A stretch of DNA of 64,000 nucleotides from Catenulispora sp. EB89 (GCF_041261445.1 NZ_JBGCCU010000006.1:372001-436000), one strand, 5' to 3'; counted from the first letter of the stretch, positions 18,738 through 28,561 are shown. Numbers and translations: made by a program. The notes: generated from the sequence alone by a model not told the origin.

Positions 18738-19430
18738 CTACCTGCGGACCAGGCCGAGCACCAGCAGGATCTGCGCCAGGTGGTAGGTGACGATGATCGG
18801 GACGTCCAGCTCCCAGTCCTTGCGGACGAAGCGGGTCCAGCCGATCATCGCGTCGGAGACGGCGAACAGCAGCGCGCCGGGGATGATGCGCAGGTCGCCG
18901 GTCCACCACGCCGCGACCACCATCAGCGAGATGACCGTGACGTAGGCCAGGACGGGGACGGCGAGGGCGGGATCTTCGTCCTTCGCGGCGGCACGGATCG
19001 GCAGCCCCACGGTCGCGAACAGCGCGCCGGCCAGGACTAGGCCGGTGATGACGAAGGAGATCGCGTAGCCGGCGTGCGCGTGCAGGCGGACGAAGGCGGC
19101 TATGTACGCGACGTGTGCGAGCAGGAAGGCGCCCAGGCCGAGCACGAAGTTCCGGTCGGCCGACGCGGAGTCCTCCGGCAGCATCAGGAAGACGTCACCG
19201 ACCAGGCTCAGGACCAGGGCCGCGACCATGGTCACGACCAGGTAGGCCGGAGCGTGCTGCGCGTGCGCGATGGCCAGGGCCGCGGCGATCAGCGCGACCA
19301 TGGTCAGCGGCTTGGCGACGTACTCCGCACGGCGCGCACCCGCCGACGCCGGGTCCATGGCACGCCGGGAGACGGCGGTCCAGTCGGCGAAGGCCACCAC
19401 GAAGGTCAGCAGGGTCAGCGTCAGAGGCAC
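18738..19430 (-). CDS. Lysoplasmalogenase family (YhhN) membrane protein
   Basis: This 230-residue integral membrane protein has seven to eight helices and the YhhN/TMEM86 signatures: KPLTM in the second helix region, LVGDVFLMLP, GALLFAVSDAMIGWTRF and the terminal YHLAQ. Mammalian TMEM86B and some bacterial homologues hydrolyse the vinyl-ether bond of lysoplasmalogens; the activity in actinobacteria is unproven. The conserved Asp residues (GD, SD) that are the likely catalytic groups are present. It ends 38 bases before the leuS leader peptide start and points the same way, so some read-through into the attenuator is possible. Confidence 0.88.
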   Translation of the reverse strand: MPLTLTLLTFVVAFADWTAVSRRAMDPASAGARRAEYVAKPLTMVALIAAALAIAHAQHAPAYLVVTMVAALVLSLVGDVFLMLPEDSASADRNFVLGLGAFLLAHVAYIAAFVRLHAHAGYAISFVITGLVLAGALFATVGLPIRAAAKDEDPALAVPVLAYVTVISLMVVAAWWTGDLRIIPGALLFAVSDAMIGWTRFVRKDWELDVPIIVTYHLAQILLVLGLVRR

Positions 19431-19517
19431 AGCGGAAAGCTACTACTCGGTAGCTTCGATGTCAGCAGCCCTCGCGCGCGAAAGCTCTCCTTGTATATAT
19501 GTACGACGCTCAAATGT

Positions 19518-21341
19518 TCAGTCGCCGAGCGGCTTCTCCAGCTCCGGGGCAGTTGCGGGAGCCGCCGGAACCGCCGCCAGCTCGGGCTCACGCCGCAGCC
19601 GCAGGAACCGCGGCGTCGGGAACGCCAGGAACCCCTCGGCCCGCCCCGCCGCGATGGCGATCCGCGCCAGGTCCCGGGCCTTCGGGAAGCACAGGTACCG
19701 CGGCTCCCAGACCGGCCGGTACTTCATGTTCGCCCGGTACAGCGACTCCAGCTGCCACCAGCGCGAGAACACCGACAGCACGACCCGCGCCAGCCGCAGG
19801 AAGGGCCCGGCGCCGATCCGCCCGGCCCGCTCGAAGATGCTGCGGAACATCGCGAAGTTCAGCGAGACCCGCTCGACCTTGTGGTCCGGGCCGGCCTTGA
19901 TCAGGTCGATCACCATGAACTCGACCAGGCCGTTCTCGGTCCCGCGCTCGCGGCGCATCAGGTCCAGCGACAGGCCCTTCGTCCCCCACGGCACGAAGGA
20001 CAGCAGCGCGCGCAGCGTCCCCTCGCCGTCCAGGCACTCGACCATCACGCACTGGCCGTCGGCCGGGTCGCCGAGCCGGCCCAGCGCCATCGAGAAGCCG
20101 CGCTCGACGCTGCCGTCGCGCCAGTCGTCGGCCCGGCGGACCAGGCGGGCCATCTCCTCGGCCGGGATCTCGGCGTGCCGGCGGATGCGGGTGCGGTAGC
20201 CGGCGCGCTCGACCCGGTTGTACGCCTGCCGGACCACGCGCATCGCGCGGCCCTCCAGGGTGAACTCGTCGACCTCGACCACCGCCTCGTCGCCGAGTTC
20301 GACGGCGTCCAGGCCGAACCGGGTCAGGACCTTGCCGCCCTCCTCCGAGGCGCCCATCACGGCCGGCACCCAGGCGTGCTGCCGGGCCTCGGCCAGCCAC
20401 GCCTCGATCGCGCCCGGCCAGGCCTCGACGTCCCCGATCGGGTCGCCGGAGGCCAGCGACACCCCGCCGACCGGCCGGTAGGCGATCGCCGCCTTGCCGG
20501 TCGGGGACCACATCACCGCCTTGTCCCGGCGGAGGTTGAAATAGCCCAGGGAGTCCTGGTCACCGAACTTGTCCAGCAAGGTGCGCAGCCGGTCGTCGTC
20601 CTCGGGCAGGTGCCGGTAGGTGCCGCGGCGCGGCTGGAACAGGGCCCAGGCCACCGCCAGGATCATCAGGGAGCCGATCAGGTTGACCGTGACGTCGACC
20701 CAGTGCGGCACCTCGACGGCGGTGTCATACCACCAGATGCCGGTGCCGGCCATGCCCGCCTTCAGCGTGTAGAGCGCCTGGTCCCCGAGGTCGGTGGCGG
20801 GGTTGGCGTCGTTCCAGGCGACCAGGGTCACGCCGAGGACCGTCGACAGCGCCAGCGACACGCCGAGCACGACCAGCGCCAGCCGGAAGTTGGCGGCGTC
20901 GAAGACGGCGTAGAACTGCTTGCGGGACCAGATCACCAGCCCGATGAACAGCGCCTGGATCACGAAGGCGACGATCAGCGGCGCCAGCGGCTGCAGGTCG
21001 GCGGAGGTGACGTCGTACAGCAGGGCACTGATCGCCAGCCAGCCCAGCGGGCCGACGAACAGGCCCAGCACCATCAGCAGCCACCAGGCGATCCGCTTGC
21101 GCCGGCGGACGGCCGCGCCGAGCATCAGCATCAGCACGCCGAAGCCGATCGAGGGCACGCCGAGCAGGAACCCCAGGCTGAACAGGATGTAGTCCGGCAG
21201 CCGGTCGATGCGCTCGTTGGTCTTCGGCGAGAGCGCGGACAGGATCGAGGCCAGCGCCACGATCCGGCAGTACCAGACCAGCAGCATCGGGATCCGGGCG
21301 CGGAAACGCTGCACGCGGCTCGTAGTCGCGGTCTCCGTCAT
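19518..21341 (-). CDS. MprF-like phosphatidylglycerol lysyltransferase domain protein (DUF2156)
   Basis: This 607-residue membrane protein has about six helices in residues 20-240, then a soluble C-terminal domain (about 265-560) of the DUF2156/aminoacyl-PG synthase fold. Visible hallmarks are DKAVMWSPTGKAAIAYRPVGG, the GDPIGD turn and the segment GLSLDLMRRE...NGLVEFMV. Such enzymes transfer an amino acid from charged tRNA to membrane phosphatidylglycerol, lowering surface charge and raising resistance to cationic peptides. Location beside leuS and not lysS is unremarkable. ATG 21341 has GGAGGT ten bases upstream; an in-frame start 60 bases earlier lacks one. Confidence 0.85.
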   Translation of the reverse strand: MTETATTSRVQRFRARIPMLLVWYCRIVALASILSALSPKTNERIDRLPDYILFSLGFLLGVPSIGFGVLMLMLGAAVRRRKRIAWWLLMVLGLFVGPLGWLAISALLYDVTSADLQPLAPLIVAFVIQALFIGLVIWSRKQFYAVFDAANFRLALVVLGVSLALSTVLGVTLVAWNDANPATDLGDQALYTLKAGMAGTGIWWYDTAVEVPHWVDVTVNLIGSLMILAVAWALFQPRRGTYRHLPEDDDRLRTLLDKFGDQDSLGYFNLRRDKAVMWSPTGKAAIAYRPVGGVSLASGDPIGDVEAWPGAIEAWLAEARQHAWVPAVMGASEEGGKVLTRFGLDAVELGDEAVVEVDEFTLEGRAMRVVRQAYNRVERAGYRTRIRRHAEIPAEEMARLVRRADDWRDGSVERGFSMALGRLGDPADGQCVMVECLDGEGTLRALLSFVPWGTKGLSLDLMRRERGTENGLVEFMVIDLIKAGPDHKVERVSLNFAMFRSIFERAGRIGAGPFLRLARVVLSVFSRWWQLESLYRANMKYRPVWEPRYLCFPKARDLARIAIAAGRAEGFLAFPTPRFLRLRREPELAAVPAAPATAPELEKPLGD

Positions 21342-21552
21342 CCGAACCCTTACCTCCGGCTGTGTATGGTTTCGAAGCTGATAGCCGTCCAATCTACTCA
21401 ACGTCCGGGTTCATCCTGGAGTGCCGTGGGCGACGCGCGCGTGGACGCCACATTGCCGGAGCGGCGCCGGAGATTCCTGGTACTCTCCGGGGCACCGCGG
21501 GTGGGGCGGTTGTGAAGCGATCACTGGCGGACGGATGTTGGGGGCTTACCCG

Positions 21553-22818
21553 ATGGAGCAACAACCCGGACGGCGGCAGCCTGGACGCGGCCGCGCTGGG
21601 AACCAGTCGTCGCGCCCGCCCGAGGACTTCGTCGAGGACGACCCGACGATGGTGCGCCCGTTCGTGCGGGCTTCCTCCGGCGGGCGGCCCCGGCAGGGCG
21701 CACCGGGCGGCGGACAGGGACGGCAGAACGGCCGGCAGCAGCAGTCGAACGGGCGACAGCAGCAACCGAACGGACGCCAGCAGCCCAACGGCCGCGGCCG
21801 GCAGAACGGTCCCGGCCCCGACGGCCCGCACCCGGGGGGCCAGGGCGTCCCCAGCCCGCGACCGCCTCGCGACGCCGACCCGCAGCAGGTCCCCGGGCTG
21901 CTCTCGACCCCGATGCCGCCGCCGCGCGCGGTGGCCCGGAACGCCCCGCCGCAGAATCCGGCCCCGGCCCCCTACCCGGAGCCGGATCCGCCGATGAGCG
22001 ACCTCACCACGACGATGCCGATCCTGGCCGTGCCGGCCGACGACGGCTACGACGGCTACGACGACCACGGCGGCTACCCGGAGCACTACCCCGAGCACGA
22101 GAACGCGGCGCCCGGCGAGCACGGGCACTTCCACGACGACACCGACTGGGGCCGGCACCGCGGCGGGAACCGGCCGCCGCGCGCGCTGAAGATCGGGGCG
22201 CTGCTGGCCGGCGTGGCGGTGGTCGGCGTGGCGGCGTACAGCGTGCTCGGCGGCGGCTCGGGCCAGCCGTCGGCGGGGCCCGCGGCGGCCGGGGCGACCA
22301 CGACGAACGGCGCGGCCGGCGCCGCGGCCGCGACGCCGTCGGACAGCGCCACATCCGCGCCCGGCACGCCGTCGCCGACCGGATCGCCGACCGGCTCGAA
22401 TTCGGAGTCGACGAGCGCGAGCACACCGTCGACGTCGCACAGTTCGAAGTCGCCGTCGAAATCGTCGAGTTCGTCGCACCCTTCGTCGCCGAGCAGCTCG
22501 CAGATGACGTCGCGGCCGAGCAGCGCGCCGTCGACACCGCCGAGCAGCACCACGGCCGCGGCACCGCCGCCGAGCTCACCCTCGCCGACGTTCACGGTCC
22601 TCGGTCCCGGCTCCAGCGGCCCGGCGGTCTCGCAACTTCAACAGAACCTCAAGAAGTCCGGCGACTGGTGGCTCAAGGTCACCGGCACGTGGAACAGCGA
22701 CACGACGAACGCGGTCCAGAGCTTTCAGGACGCCAACCCAGGTTGCAGCCCGCCCGACGCTTACGGAACCTACGGACCGGCGACCGACAAGGCATTGCAA
22801 TCCTCATTAGGCAACTGA
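21553..22818 (+). CDS. Membrane-anchored protein with C-terminal peptidoglycan-binding domain (first of a tandem pair)
   Basis: The product is 421 residues: a long cytoplasmic Gln/Arg/Pro-rich segment (1-205) with short QQNGRQQ-like repeats, one membrane helix (about 212-232), an extracellular Ser/Thr/Pro-rich spacer, and a terminal PG_binding_1 domain (about 350-421; GSSGPAVSQLQQNL...YGPATDKALQ). This topology places a wall-binding domain outside and a disordered tail inside the cell. GGGGG precedes ATG 21553 by nine bases; ATG 21535 in frame is an alternative. A similar gene follows 130 bases downstream. The substrate or partner is unknown. Confidence 0.8.
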   Translation: MEQQPGRRQPGRGRAGNQSSRPPEDFVEDDPTMVRPFVRASSGGRPRQGAPGGGQGRQNGRQQQSNGRQQQPNGRQQPNGRGRQNGPGPDGPHPGGQGVPSPRPPRDADPQQVPGLLSTPMPPPRAVARNAPPQNPAPAPYPEPDPPMSDLTTTMPILAVPADDGYDGYDDHGGYPEHYPEHENAAPGEHGHFHDDTDWGRHRGGNRPPRALKIGALLAGVAVVGVAAYSVLGGGSGQPSAGPAAAGATTTNGAAGAAAATPSDSATSAPGTPSPTGSPTGSNSESTSASTPSTSHSSKSPSKSSSSSHPSSPSSSQMTSRPSSAPSTPPSSTTAAAPPPSSPSPTFTVLGPGSSGPAVSQLQQNLKKSGDWWLKVTGTWNSDTTNAVQSFQDANPGCSPPDAYGTYGPATDKALQSSLGN

Positions 22819-22948
22819 GCGTGAGCGGACGGGCATAGGCCGGTACCGGCCTATAGCCTGATTCACACCCCCCGACGAACATCAGAGTGATAGCGTCGGT
22901 GATCGCCCAAAGTCGCGCCACGCCACGAAGGACGTTACGGAGGCAGAG

Positions 22949-25117
22949 ATGTCCGCACCGCAGCAGCCTTTGGAGCCCGACTTACCCCGGATACCGGTGC
23001 GGTCACAGCGCGAAGCGGACTTGTTCCGCCGCGACCCCGCGACCCGCACCGATCCCCGCGAGAGCGCACCGAAGCCGGCGCCGGCGCCACCCGGTTCCGG
23101 CCCGCGAACGGAGGAGTTCAGCGTGGCGGAGACGAACGGCGGCCGTCGCCCGGCCCCCAGAGAAAAACGCTCGATGCCCGACCAGGACTGGAGCACCGGG
23201 AATGCGGGCAACGCACCGCACACCGACGCGAACCTGCCGATGACGCAGCGCCGGGTGCCGGACCCCTCATGGGTGCCGGGAGCGGGGCAGCAGGGTGCGC
23301 CGCACGGTGGTCATGCCGGACATGGCGGGCAGAGTGCTCACGGACAGCAGCCGGGGATGCCGCAGGGCGGGGCGGGGCAGCAGCCTTCGTTCCAGCCCCG
23401 GCCGGCGGCGCGCGGTCCGCAGCAGCCTTCGTTCCAGGCATTCCAGCCTCGGTCGAATGTGCCCGCCGGACAGCATCCTTCATTCCAGCCGCGGCCCAGC
23501 GCGTCGCAGCCTGCTGCTCCTACCGGACAGCACCCCTCGTTCCAACCGCGCCCCAACGCGCCGCAGTCTGCTGCTCCTACCGGACAGCACCCCTCGTTCC
23601 AACCGCGCCCCAACGCGCCGCAGCCCGCTGCTCCCACCGGTCAGCACCCCTCGCTCCAGCCGCGCCCCAACGCGCCGCAGCCCGCTGCTCCCACCGGTCA
23701 GCACCCCTCGTTCCAGCCGCGCCCGAGTGCCCCGCCGCAGCAGCATCCTTCGTTCCAGTCTCGGCCCGCGGCACCGACCGGCCAGCACCCGTCGTTCCAG
23801 CCCCGCCCGAACGCGCCGCAGCCTCCGGCTCCCGGCGGCCAGGGCGCCCTGCCCCAGCGGCAGTCGGCGGCGCCGGCCGCGCAGCGTGCCGAGGGCCTCA
23901 CCCGCGACCTGCGCACTCCGGTGCCCGCGCGCCGTGCCGAGGCCGAGTGGTTCCGGCCGACCGGCGAGAGCCGAATAGCCGGCGCCGATGGCCGTGCGCC
24001 CGAGAGCGGTGGCGAGGTCACGCGCCTGTCCGACCACGCCGTCGGGCGTGATCTGGTCCGGCGGCCGGTGAACGAGACCGCGCTGCTGCCCTCGTCCGGC
24101 GGCTTCGGCGGGTCCGGCTACGGTGGCGACGGCGGCGGTGATGGCGGCGGCGGCGACCTGCCCCCCTTCGACCGCAGCAACGGCGGCCGCCACCGGGGTC
24201 CGCGCCGTCCCGCGTTCCGGGCCGCCGTGCCGATCGCCGCGGTGCTCGCGGCCAGCGGCGGGGCGCTCGGGCTGGTGCACGCCGTGAGTTCCGGCGCGCC
24301 GGGGTCCGGCGTGGACATGGCGTCGGGGAACAACGGCTCGGCCGTCACCACCGACCTGAGCAACGCCCCCTCCGGCGACGGCTCGACCCTCGGCGCCACC
24401 GGGGCCAGCTCCGATCCGGCGACCTCGCCGCTGGACGCGACCGCCTCCAACTCCGGCGCGCCGTCCGCGCCGAACGGCGGTCAGCAGACCTCGACCGCGC
24501 CCGGCAGCCGTGTCACGCCGCCGAGCACGTCGACCAAGGCGAACTCGGCGCCGTCCGGGCCGAGCTCGCCCGGCGGTTCCGGGCCCGGGCTGCCGCCGAA
24601 CGGCCCGATCCAGACCTCGAACCCGCCGCCGAGCACGCCGGGCGCGCCGAGCACCCCGGTCAGCACGACGCCGACCACCCCGGGTGCGCCGACCACGACG
24701 CCGACGTCCCCGGTCACCACGCCGACGACGCCGACCTCGACGCTGCCCCAGACCCCGTCCGGCCCGACGACGCCGATCACGCCGACGACGAGCCCGACCG
24801 GCCCGACGCCGACCGGTCCGACGACCACGCCGACCCCCACCCCGACGCCGACCCCGAGCGCGTCGAGCAGCACCCCGCAGATCTCCCCCAGCGCGGGCAC
24901 ACTGCAGGCCGGCGACACCGGCCCGGACGTCTCGACCCTGCAGACGCTCCTGGACCGCCTCGGCACCCCGACATGGGTCCCGGTGACCGGGGTCTACGAC
25001 ACCCGCACCACCGAGGCCGTCGCGTACGTCCAGAACATGCTCAACATCACGGCGGACCCGCGCGGCGTGTGCGGCCCGACCACAGCCGTGGCGATCAACA
25101 CGCTCGCAGCACACTGA
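22949..25117 (+). CDS. Membrane-anchored protein with internal repeats and C-terminal peptidoglycan-binding domain (second of pair)
   Basis: The 722-residue product has the same architecture as the preceding gene but is longer. A cytoplasmic tail (1-420) contains a run of 19-residue repeats (residues about 174-297, GQHPSFQPRPNAPQPAAPT type). Then come a membrane helix (about 422-445), a 190-residue Ser/Thr/Pro spacer (PTTPTST type), and a PG_binding_1 domain (about 650-722; GDTGPDVSTLQTLLDRLG...VCGPTTAVAIN). GGAGG is well placed before ATG 22949. Tandem duplication followed by divergence is likely. A hairpin at 25131 ends the unit. The role may be coupling the cytoplasm or cytoskeleton to peptidoglycan, which is inference. 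Confidence 0.82.
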   Translation: MSAPQQPLEPDLPRIPVRSQREADLFRRDPATRTDPRESAPKPAPAPPGSGPRTEEFSVAETNGGRRPAPREKRSMPDQDWSTGNAGNAPHTDANLPMTQRRVPDPSWVPGAGQQGAPHGGHAGHGGQSAHGQQPGMPQGGAGQQPSFQPRPAARGPQQPSFQAFQPRSNVPAGQHPSFQPRPSASQPAAPTGQHPSFQPRPNAPQSAAPTGQHPSFQPRPNAPQPAAPTGQHPSLQPRPNAPQPAAPTGQHPSFQPRPSAPPQQHPSFQSRPAAPTGQHPSFQPRPNAPQPPAPGGQGALPQRQSAAPAAQRAEGLTRDLRTPVPARRAEAEWFRPTGESRIAGADGRAPESGGEVTRLSDHAVGRDLVRRPVNETALLPSSGGFGGSGYGGDGGGDGGGGDLPPFDRSNGGRHRGPRRPAFRAAVPIAAVLAASGGALGLVHAVSSGAPGSGVDMASGNNGSAVTTDLSNAPSGDGSTLGATGASSDPATSPLDATASNSGAPSAPNGGQQTSTAPGSRVTPPSTSTKANSAPSGPSSPGGSGPGLPPNGPIQTSNPPPSTPGAPSTPVSTTPTTPGAPTTTPTSPVTTPTTPTSTLPQTPSGPTTPITPTTSPTGPTPTGPTTTPTPTPTPTPSASSSTPQISPSAGTLQAGDTGPDVSTLQTLLDRLGTPTWVPVTGVYDTRTTEAVAYVQNMLNITADPRGVCGPTTAVAINTLAAH
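23468..23839 (+). repeat. 57-bp in-frame tandem repeats
   Basis: A run of 57-bp units encodes GQHPSFQPRPNAPQPAAPT-like repeats. Four full units are nearly identical (the central ones differ by only a few bases), followed by shortened units. Near-identity at DNA level implies recent expansion or ongoing conversion, so copy number may vary between strains. Confidence 0.9.
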
Positions 25118-25130
25118 CAAACCGCCGAAA

Positions 25131-25165
25131 GGTCGCGCCGGGACCGGGAAACTCCCGGCGCGGCC
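25131..25165 (+). terminator. Hairpin terminator after the peptidoglycan-binding gene pair
   Basis: GGTCGCGCCGGGA (25131-25143) pairs with TCCCGGCGCGGCC (25153-25165), with one G-U pair, around a nine-base loop. It lies 14 bases after the stop at 25117. There is no T-run. Confidence 0.65.
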
Positions 25166-25172
25166 TTCGAAG

Positions 25173-25417
<245 letters not shown>

Positions 25418-25436
<19 letters not shown>

Positions 25437-26989
25437 AGCTGGTAATACCGTTCCACCAGCCCGCTCTCGGCGATCGAGGCGTCGGTCCGCGCCACGTCGT
25501 GCCCGGCCGCGAACCCGCTCGCCGGCCGGGCCAGCATGCACGCGCCCCACACCGCCGCCGCCATCGTCAGGTCCGACTGCCGCGCCGGCACCCGGTCGCC
25601 GCGCGGCCCGAACACCTGCAGACCGTCGGCGAGCACCGTGACCGGCCCGTTCGGCAGCAGGTACCGCAGCCCGACGCGCGGCACCTCCTCGACCGACTCG
25701 GCACGCTCGATCAGGCCCGGCAGGTCGATCTCCGAGGCCCGTCCCGACACGCTCGCCACGCAACAGTCGCCCGGCAGGAAGTCCAGATCCTCGCCGCCGA
25801 GCCCGGTCTGGCCGGTCGAGCACACGATCAGCGTCGGCCGATGACCGTCCAACAGCGCCGACAGATCCGGGGCCGTCAGGTAGCCGGCCTCGTGCGCGGC
25901 GACCAACCGGCGCCACTCGGTGTCGTACACGGCGACCCGCATCCGCTGCCCCCGCAACACCGCCGCCACCTGCTCCCCGACGACGCCGTACCCGATGACC
26001 AGCGCCTGCCCGCCGTCGAAGTTCTTCTCCGGCACCAGTTCCCGGATCGAGCGCACCACGGACTCGGCGATCCAGCGCGCCTCGACCCCCCGCTTCACAG
26101 CGCTCTGCGCCACGCTGAAGACCGGCACCGGCACCGAAGTCGAAGCCGAGCCTGAAGCCGCCGACCCGGACTCAGCCGCCGCGCCCACCGCATCCACCGC
26201 CACCACCGCACCCGCCGCGTCTTCGAGCTCTTCGATACCCGCCAACGACTGCTCGACCAGCCCCCGAAAACTCGCCGCCACCTCCGGCGCGACCCGCATC
26301 ACCGTCGGCAGCACGTGCCCGCCGTCGTCGATCACCACGCTCGGCTCGCACACCCGCGCCGCGTGCAGCCGCAGCGCGGCCTCGGCGTCCGACACCGGCA
26401 GCACCGCGATGCCGAGCCCGGCCAGGTGCGCCTCGACCCGCGACCGCAGCTTGTGCGGATACTCCTTCTTCAGCACCGTCATCGCCTCGGGCCGCGCACC
26501 GAGCGCGATCAGCGTCTGCGCCTGCACCACCAGATCCGACAGCAGGTGCCCGACCAGCACCACCCCGCACTCCCCGAGCGGCTTGTCCGTCACCCGCTCC
26601 ACCAGCCCGGCCAGCAGCGGCAGCTGCTCGGCGAAGGCGTCGGTCTCGAACTCGGTGAACGGCACGCCCTCCAGACACCCCAGCGCCCTCGCCGCGTCCG
26701 CCTCGCCGATCTCCGCCCGGCCCAGCAGCGTCGCGGACAGCACCAGCTGCGCGTTCCCCCGGTCCCGCGGCCGACAGGCCGGCGCCATCGCGATCAGCAT
26801 GCTGCCATCCCCGCCGACGCCGAGCGGGACCAGCCACGCGCCCGGGCCCAGCCGGTGCCGCCGCGCCGCGGCCGGGAACGCCGCCTCGATCCGGTCCAGC
26901 ACCTCGGCCAGCACCAGACGGCCCTGCTCGGCGGTGCCCTGGAGCTCGGTGATCGCGGTCGCGGGGCCGCGGTGGTGCGTGTCCTTCAC
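25418..26989 (-). CDS. SAHH-like NAD-binding protein of unknown function
   Basis: This 523-residue cytoplasmic protein has a C-terminal half (about 300-480) that looks like the NAD-binding domain of S-adenosylhomocysteine hydrolase: QSAVKRGVEARWIAES, then VIGYGVVGEQVAAVL (GYGVVG at 333-338), VAVYDTEWRRL, AHEAGYL and a VSGRASEIDLPGL segment. The N-terminal 250 residues do not resemble the substrate domain of true SAHH. An Ala/Ser-rich linker joins the halves. It starts at GTG 26989 and is divergent from fasR. It could be a catalytically distinct relative acting on an unknown nucleoside or an NAD-sensing protein. I do not recognise an established function. Confidence 0.6.
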
Positions 26990-27072
26990 AGCCCACGTAT
27001 ACCAGATTGCTGAGGAATGACCGTTTCACCACGCACTCGGCCGCGACTAGTCATGCATACGACGAAGGACCA

Positions 27073-27105
27073 CAGACGACCGGCAGACGACCGACAGACG
27101 ACCGA
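27073..27105. repeat. Three 11-bp direct repeats between the SAHH-like gene and fasR
   Basis: CAGACGACCGG, CAGACGACCGA and CAGACGACCGA follow each other at 27073, 27084 and 27095, one helical turn apart. They lie in the 250-base divergent region (26990-27239), the natural place for operators of either gene. No other clear signal is seen in this region. Confidence 0.6.
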
Positions 27106-27239
27106 CGGACAACCCGCGGCCATCCCCCACCCCCTGTGCGTCGCGTCACACGCGAACCCGACAGCGCACCCCCGGACATGGCCGATGATCCCCGCTTGTC
27201 CAGGACTGTGCGTGAACATGGACACGGCCGTCCCATTCC

Positions 27240-28481
27240 GTGAGCGAGAATGAGGAGATGACCACCGGCACCACTGACGACCTGACCCCCGCCCAACGGG
27301 CGGCCGCGGTCCGGCGTCTGGAGAAGTCCATCGGCTCACTGGCCGGAGTGGCGATCCAGCGGATGGAGGAGCGCCTGGCCTGGTACCGGGCCATGCCCCC
27401 GGACAACCGCTCCTGGATCGGCCTGGTCGTGCAGGCCGGTATCGCGGCCTTCGTGGAGTGGTTCCGCAATCCGCAGGACCGCACCGCGATCAGCGCGGAC
27501 GTCTTCGGCACCGCCCCGCGCGAGCTGACCCGCTCGGTGACCCTGCGCCAGACCGTCGAACTCGTCCGTACGACCATAGAAGTGGTCGAGGAGGGCATCG
27601 GCCAGATCGCGCAGGGCCCGGCCGAGCAGGCCGCGCTGCGCGAGGGCATGCTGCGCTACTCCCGCGAGATCGCCTTCGCCGCCGCACAGGTCTACGCGCA
27701 GGCCGCGGAGCTGCGCGGAGCGTGGGACGCACGGCTGGAGGCGCTGGTCGTCGACGAGCTGATGCGCGGCGACGTGCTGGACGACACCGTCCGCTCCCGC
27801 GCCGCGGCCCTGGGCTGGGACAGCGCCTCGGGCCTGGTGGTCGTGGTCGGCACCACCCCGGAGCCGCTGGCGGGGCGGGAGAACGTCCGGCAGCACACCG
27901 CGCTGGTCGCCGACGCCGTGCACCGCGCCGCGCGCCGGGCCCGGCTGACCGTGCTCACCGGCGTGCAGTCGGACCGGCTGGTGGTGATCATCGGCGGCGC
28001 CGACGATCCGCTGACCGCGACCCGCGCGCTGGCCAACGAGTTCGGGCCAGGGCCGCTGGTGATCGGCCCGGTTGTCGAAGACCTCCTGTCTGCGGGCATT
28101 TCCGCCCAAGCCGCCCTGTCCGCGGTGCGCGCGGCCGGCGCCTGGCCCGACGCGCCGCGTCCGGTGCTGGCCGCCGAACTCCTCCCGGAACGCGCCCTGG
28201 CCGGCGACGAGGCCGCGAAGGCTCAACTGGTGGCTGAGGTCTATCGGCCGCTGGAGTCCGCGGGCGCGGCGTTGCTCGAAACCGTCTCGGCGTATCTGGA
28301 ACAGGCCGCGTCGCTGGAAAGCGCCGCCCGAATGCTGTTCGTACACCCCAACACCGTGCGCTACCGGCTCAAAAGGGTGAGCGAACTCACAGGCCTCAAT
28401 CCCGCGCAACCGCGCGCCGCGTTCACCCTCCATATGGCGCTGGCCTTGGGAAGGTTGGCTGGACCGTCGAACGCTTTGTAG
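27240..28481 (+). CDS. fasR: FasR-like PucR/CdaR-type regulator of fatty acid synthesis
   Basis: This 413-residue regulator lies directly before fabD, the position of FasR in Streptomyces, where it activates fabD-fabH-acpP-fabF. The N-terminal segment MEERLAWYRAMPPDNRSWIGLV and AGIAAFVEWFRNP matches that family. The C-terminal helix-turn-helix (about 355-405) shows the PucR pattern YLEQAASLESAARMLFVHPNTVRYRLKRV, with HPNTVRYRL as the recognition helix. GTG 27240 opens the frame, but ATG 27258 may be the true start; GAGGAG abuts it. A palindrome 80 bases before fabD is a candidate binding site. Confidence 0.9.
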   Translation: MSENEEMTTGTTDDLTPAQRAAAVRRLEKSIGSLAGVAIQRMEERLAWYRAMPPDNRSWIGLVVQAGIAAFVEWFRNPQDRTAISADVFGTAPRELTRSVTLRQTVELVRTTIEVVEEGIGQIAQGPAEQAALREGMLRYSREIAFAAAQVYAQAAELRGAWDARLEALVVDELMRGDVLDDTVRSRAAALGWDSASGLVVVVGTTPEPLAGRENVRQHTALVADAVHRAARRARLTVLTGVQSDRLVVIIGGADDPLTATRALANEFGPGPLVIGPVVEDLLSAGISAQAALSAVRAAGAWPDAPRPVLAAELLPERALAGDEAAKAQLVAEVYRPLESAGAALLETVSAYLEQAASLESAARMLFVHPNTVRYRLKRVSELTGLNPAQPRAAFTLHMALALGRLAGPSNAL

Positions 28482-28490
28482 GAACCCTCC

Positions 28491-28510
28491 AAGATCCAGA
28501 CCATGATCTT
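28491..28510. promoter_or_regulatory. Candidate FasR operator before fabD
   Basis: AAGATC (28491-28496) and GATCTT (28505-28510) form a perfect inverted repeat with an eight-base spacer in the 80-base fasR-fabD gap. No other palindrome occurs there. Binding by FasR is inference from position. Confidence 0.4.
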
Positions 28511-28561
28511 CGTCCGCCCCGCTAAAGGCAATCTCGCGGTTGACGAACGAGAGTGAATCAC

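Noticed and set aside
23468-23839. Possible CRISPR-like array from regular 57-bp repeats
   Set aside because: The units are contiguous, in frame and translate into a conserved 19-residue repeat within a long gene.
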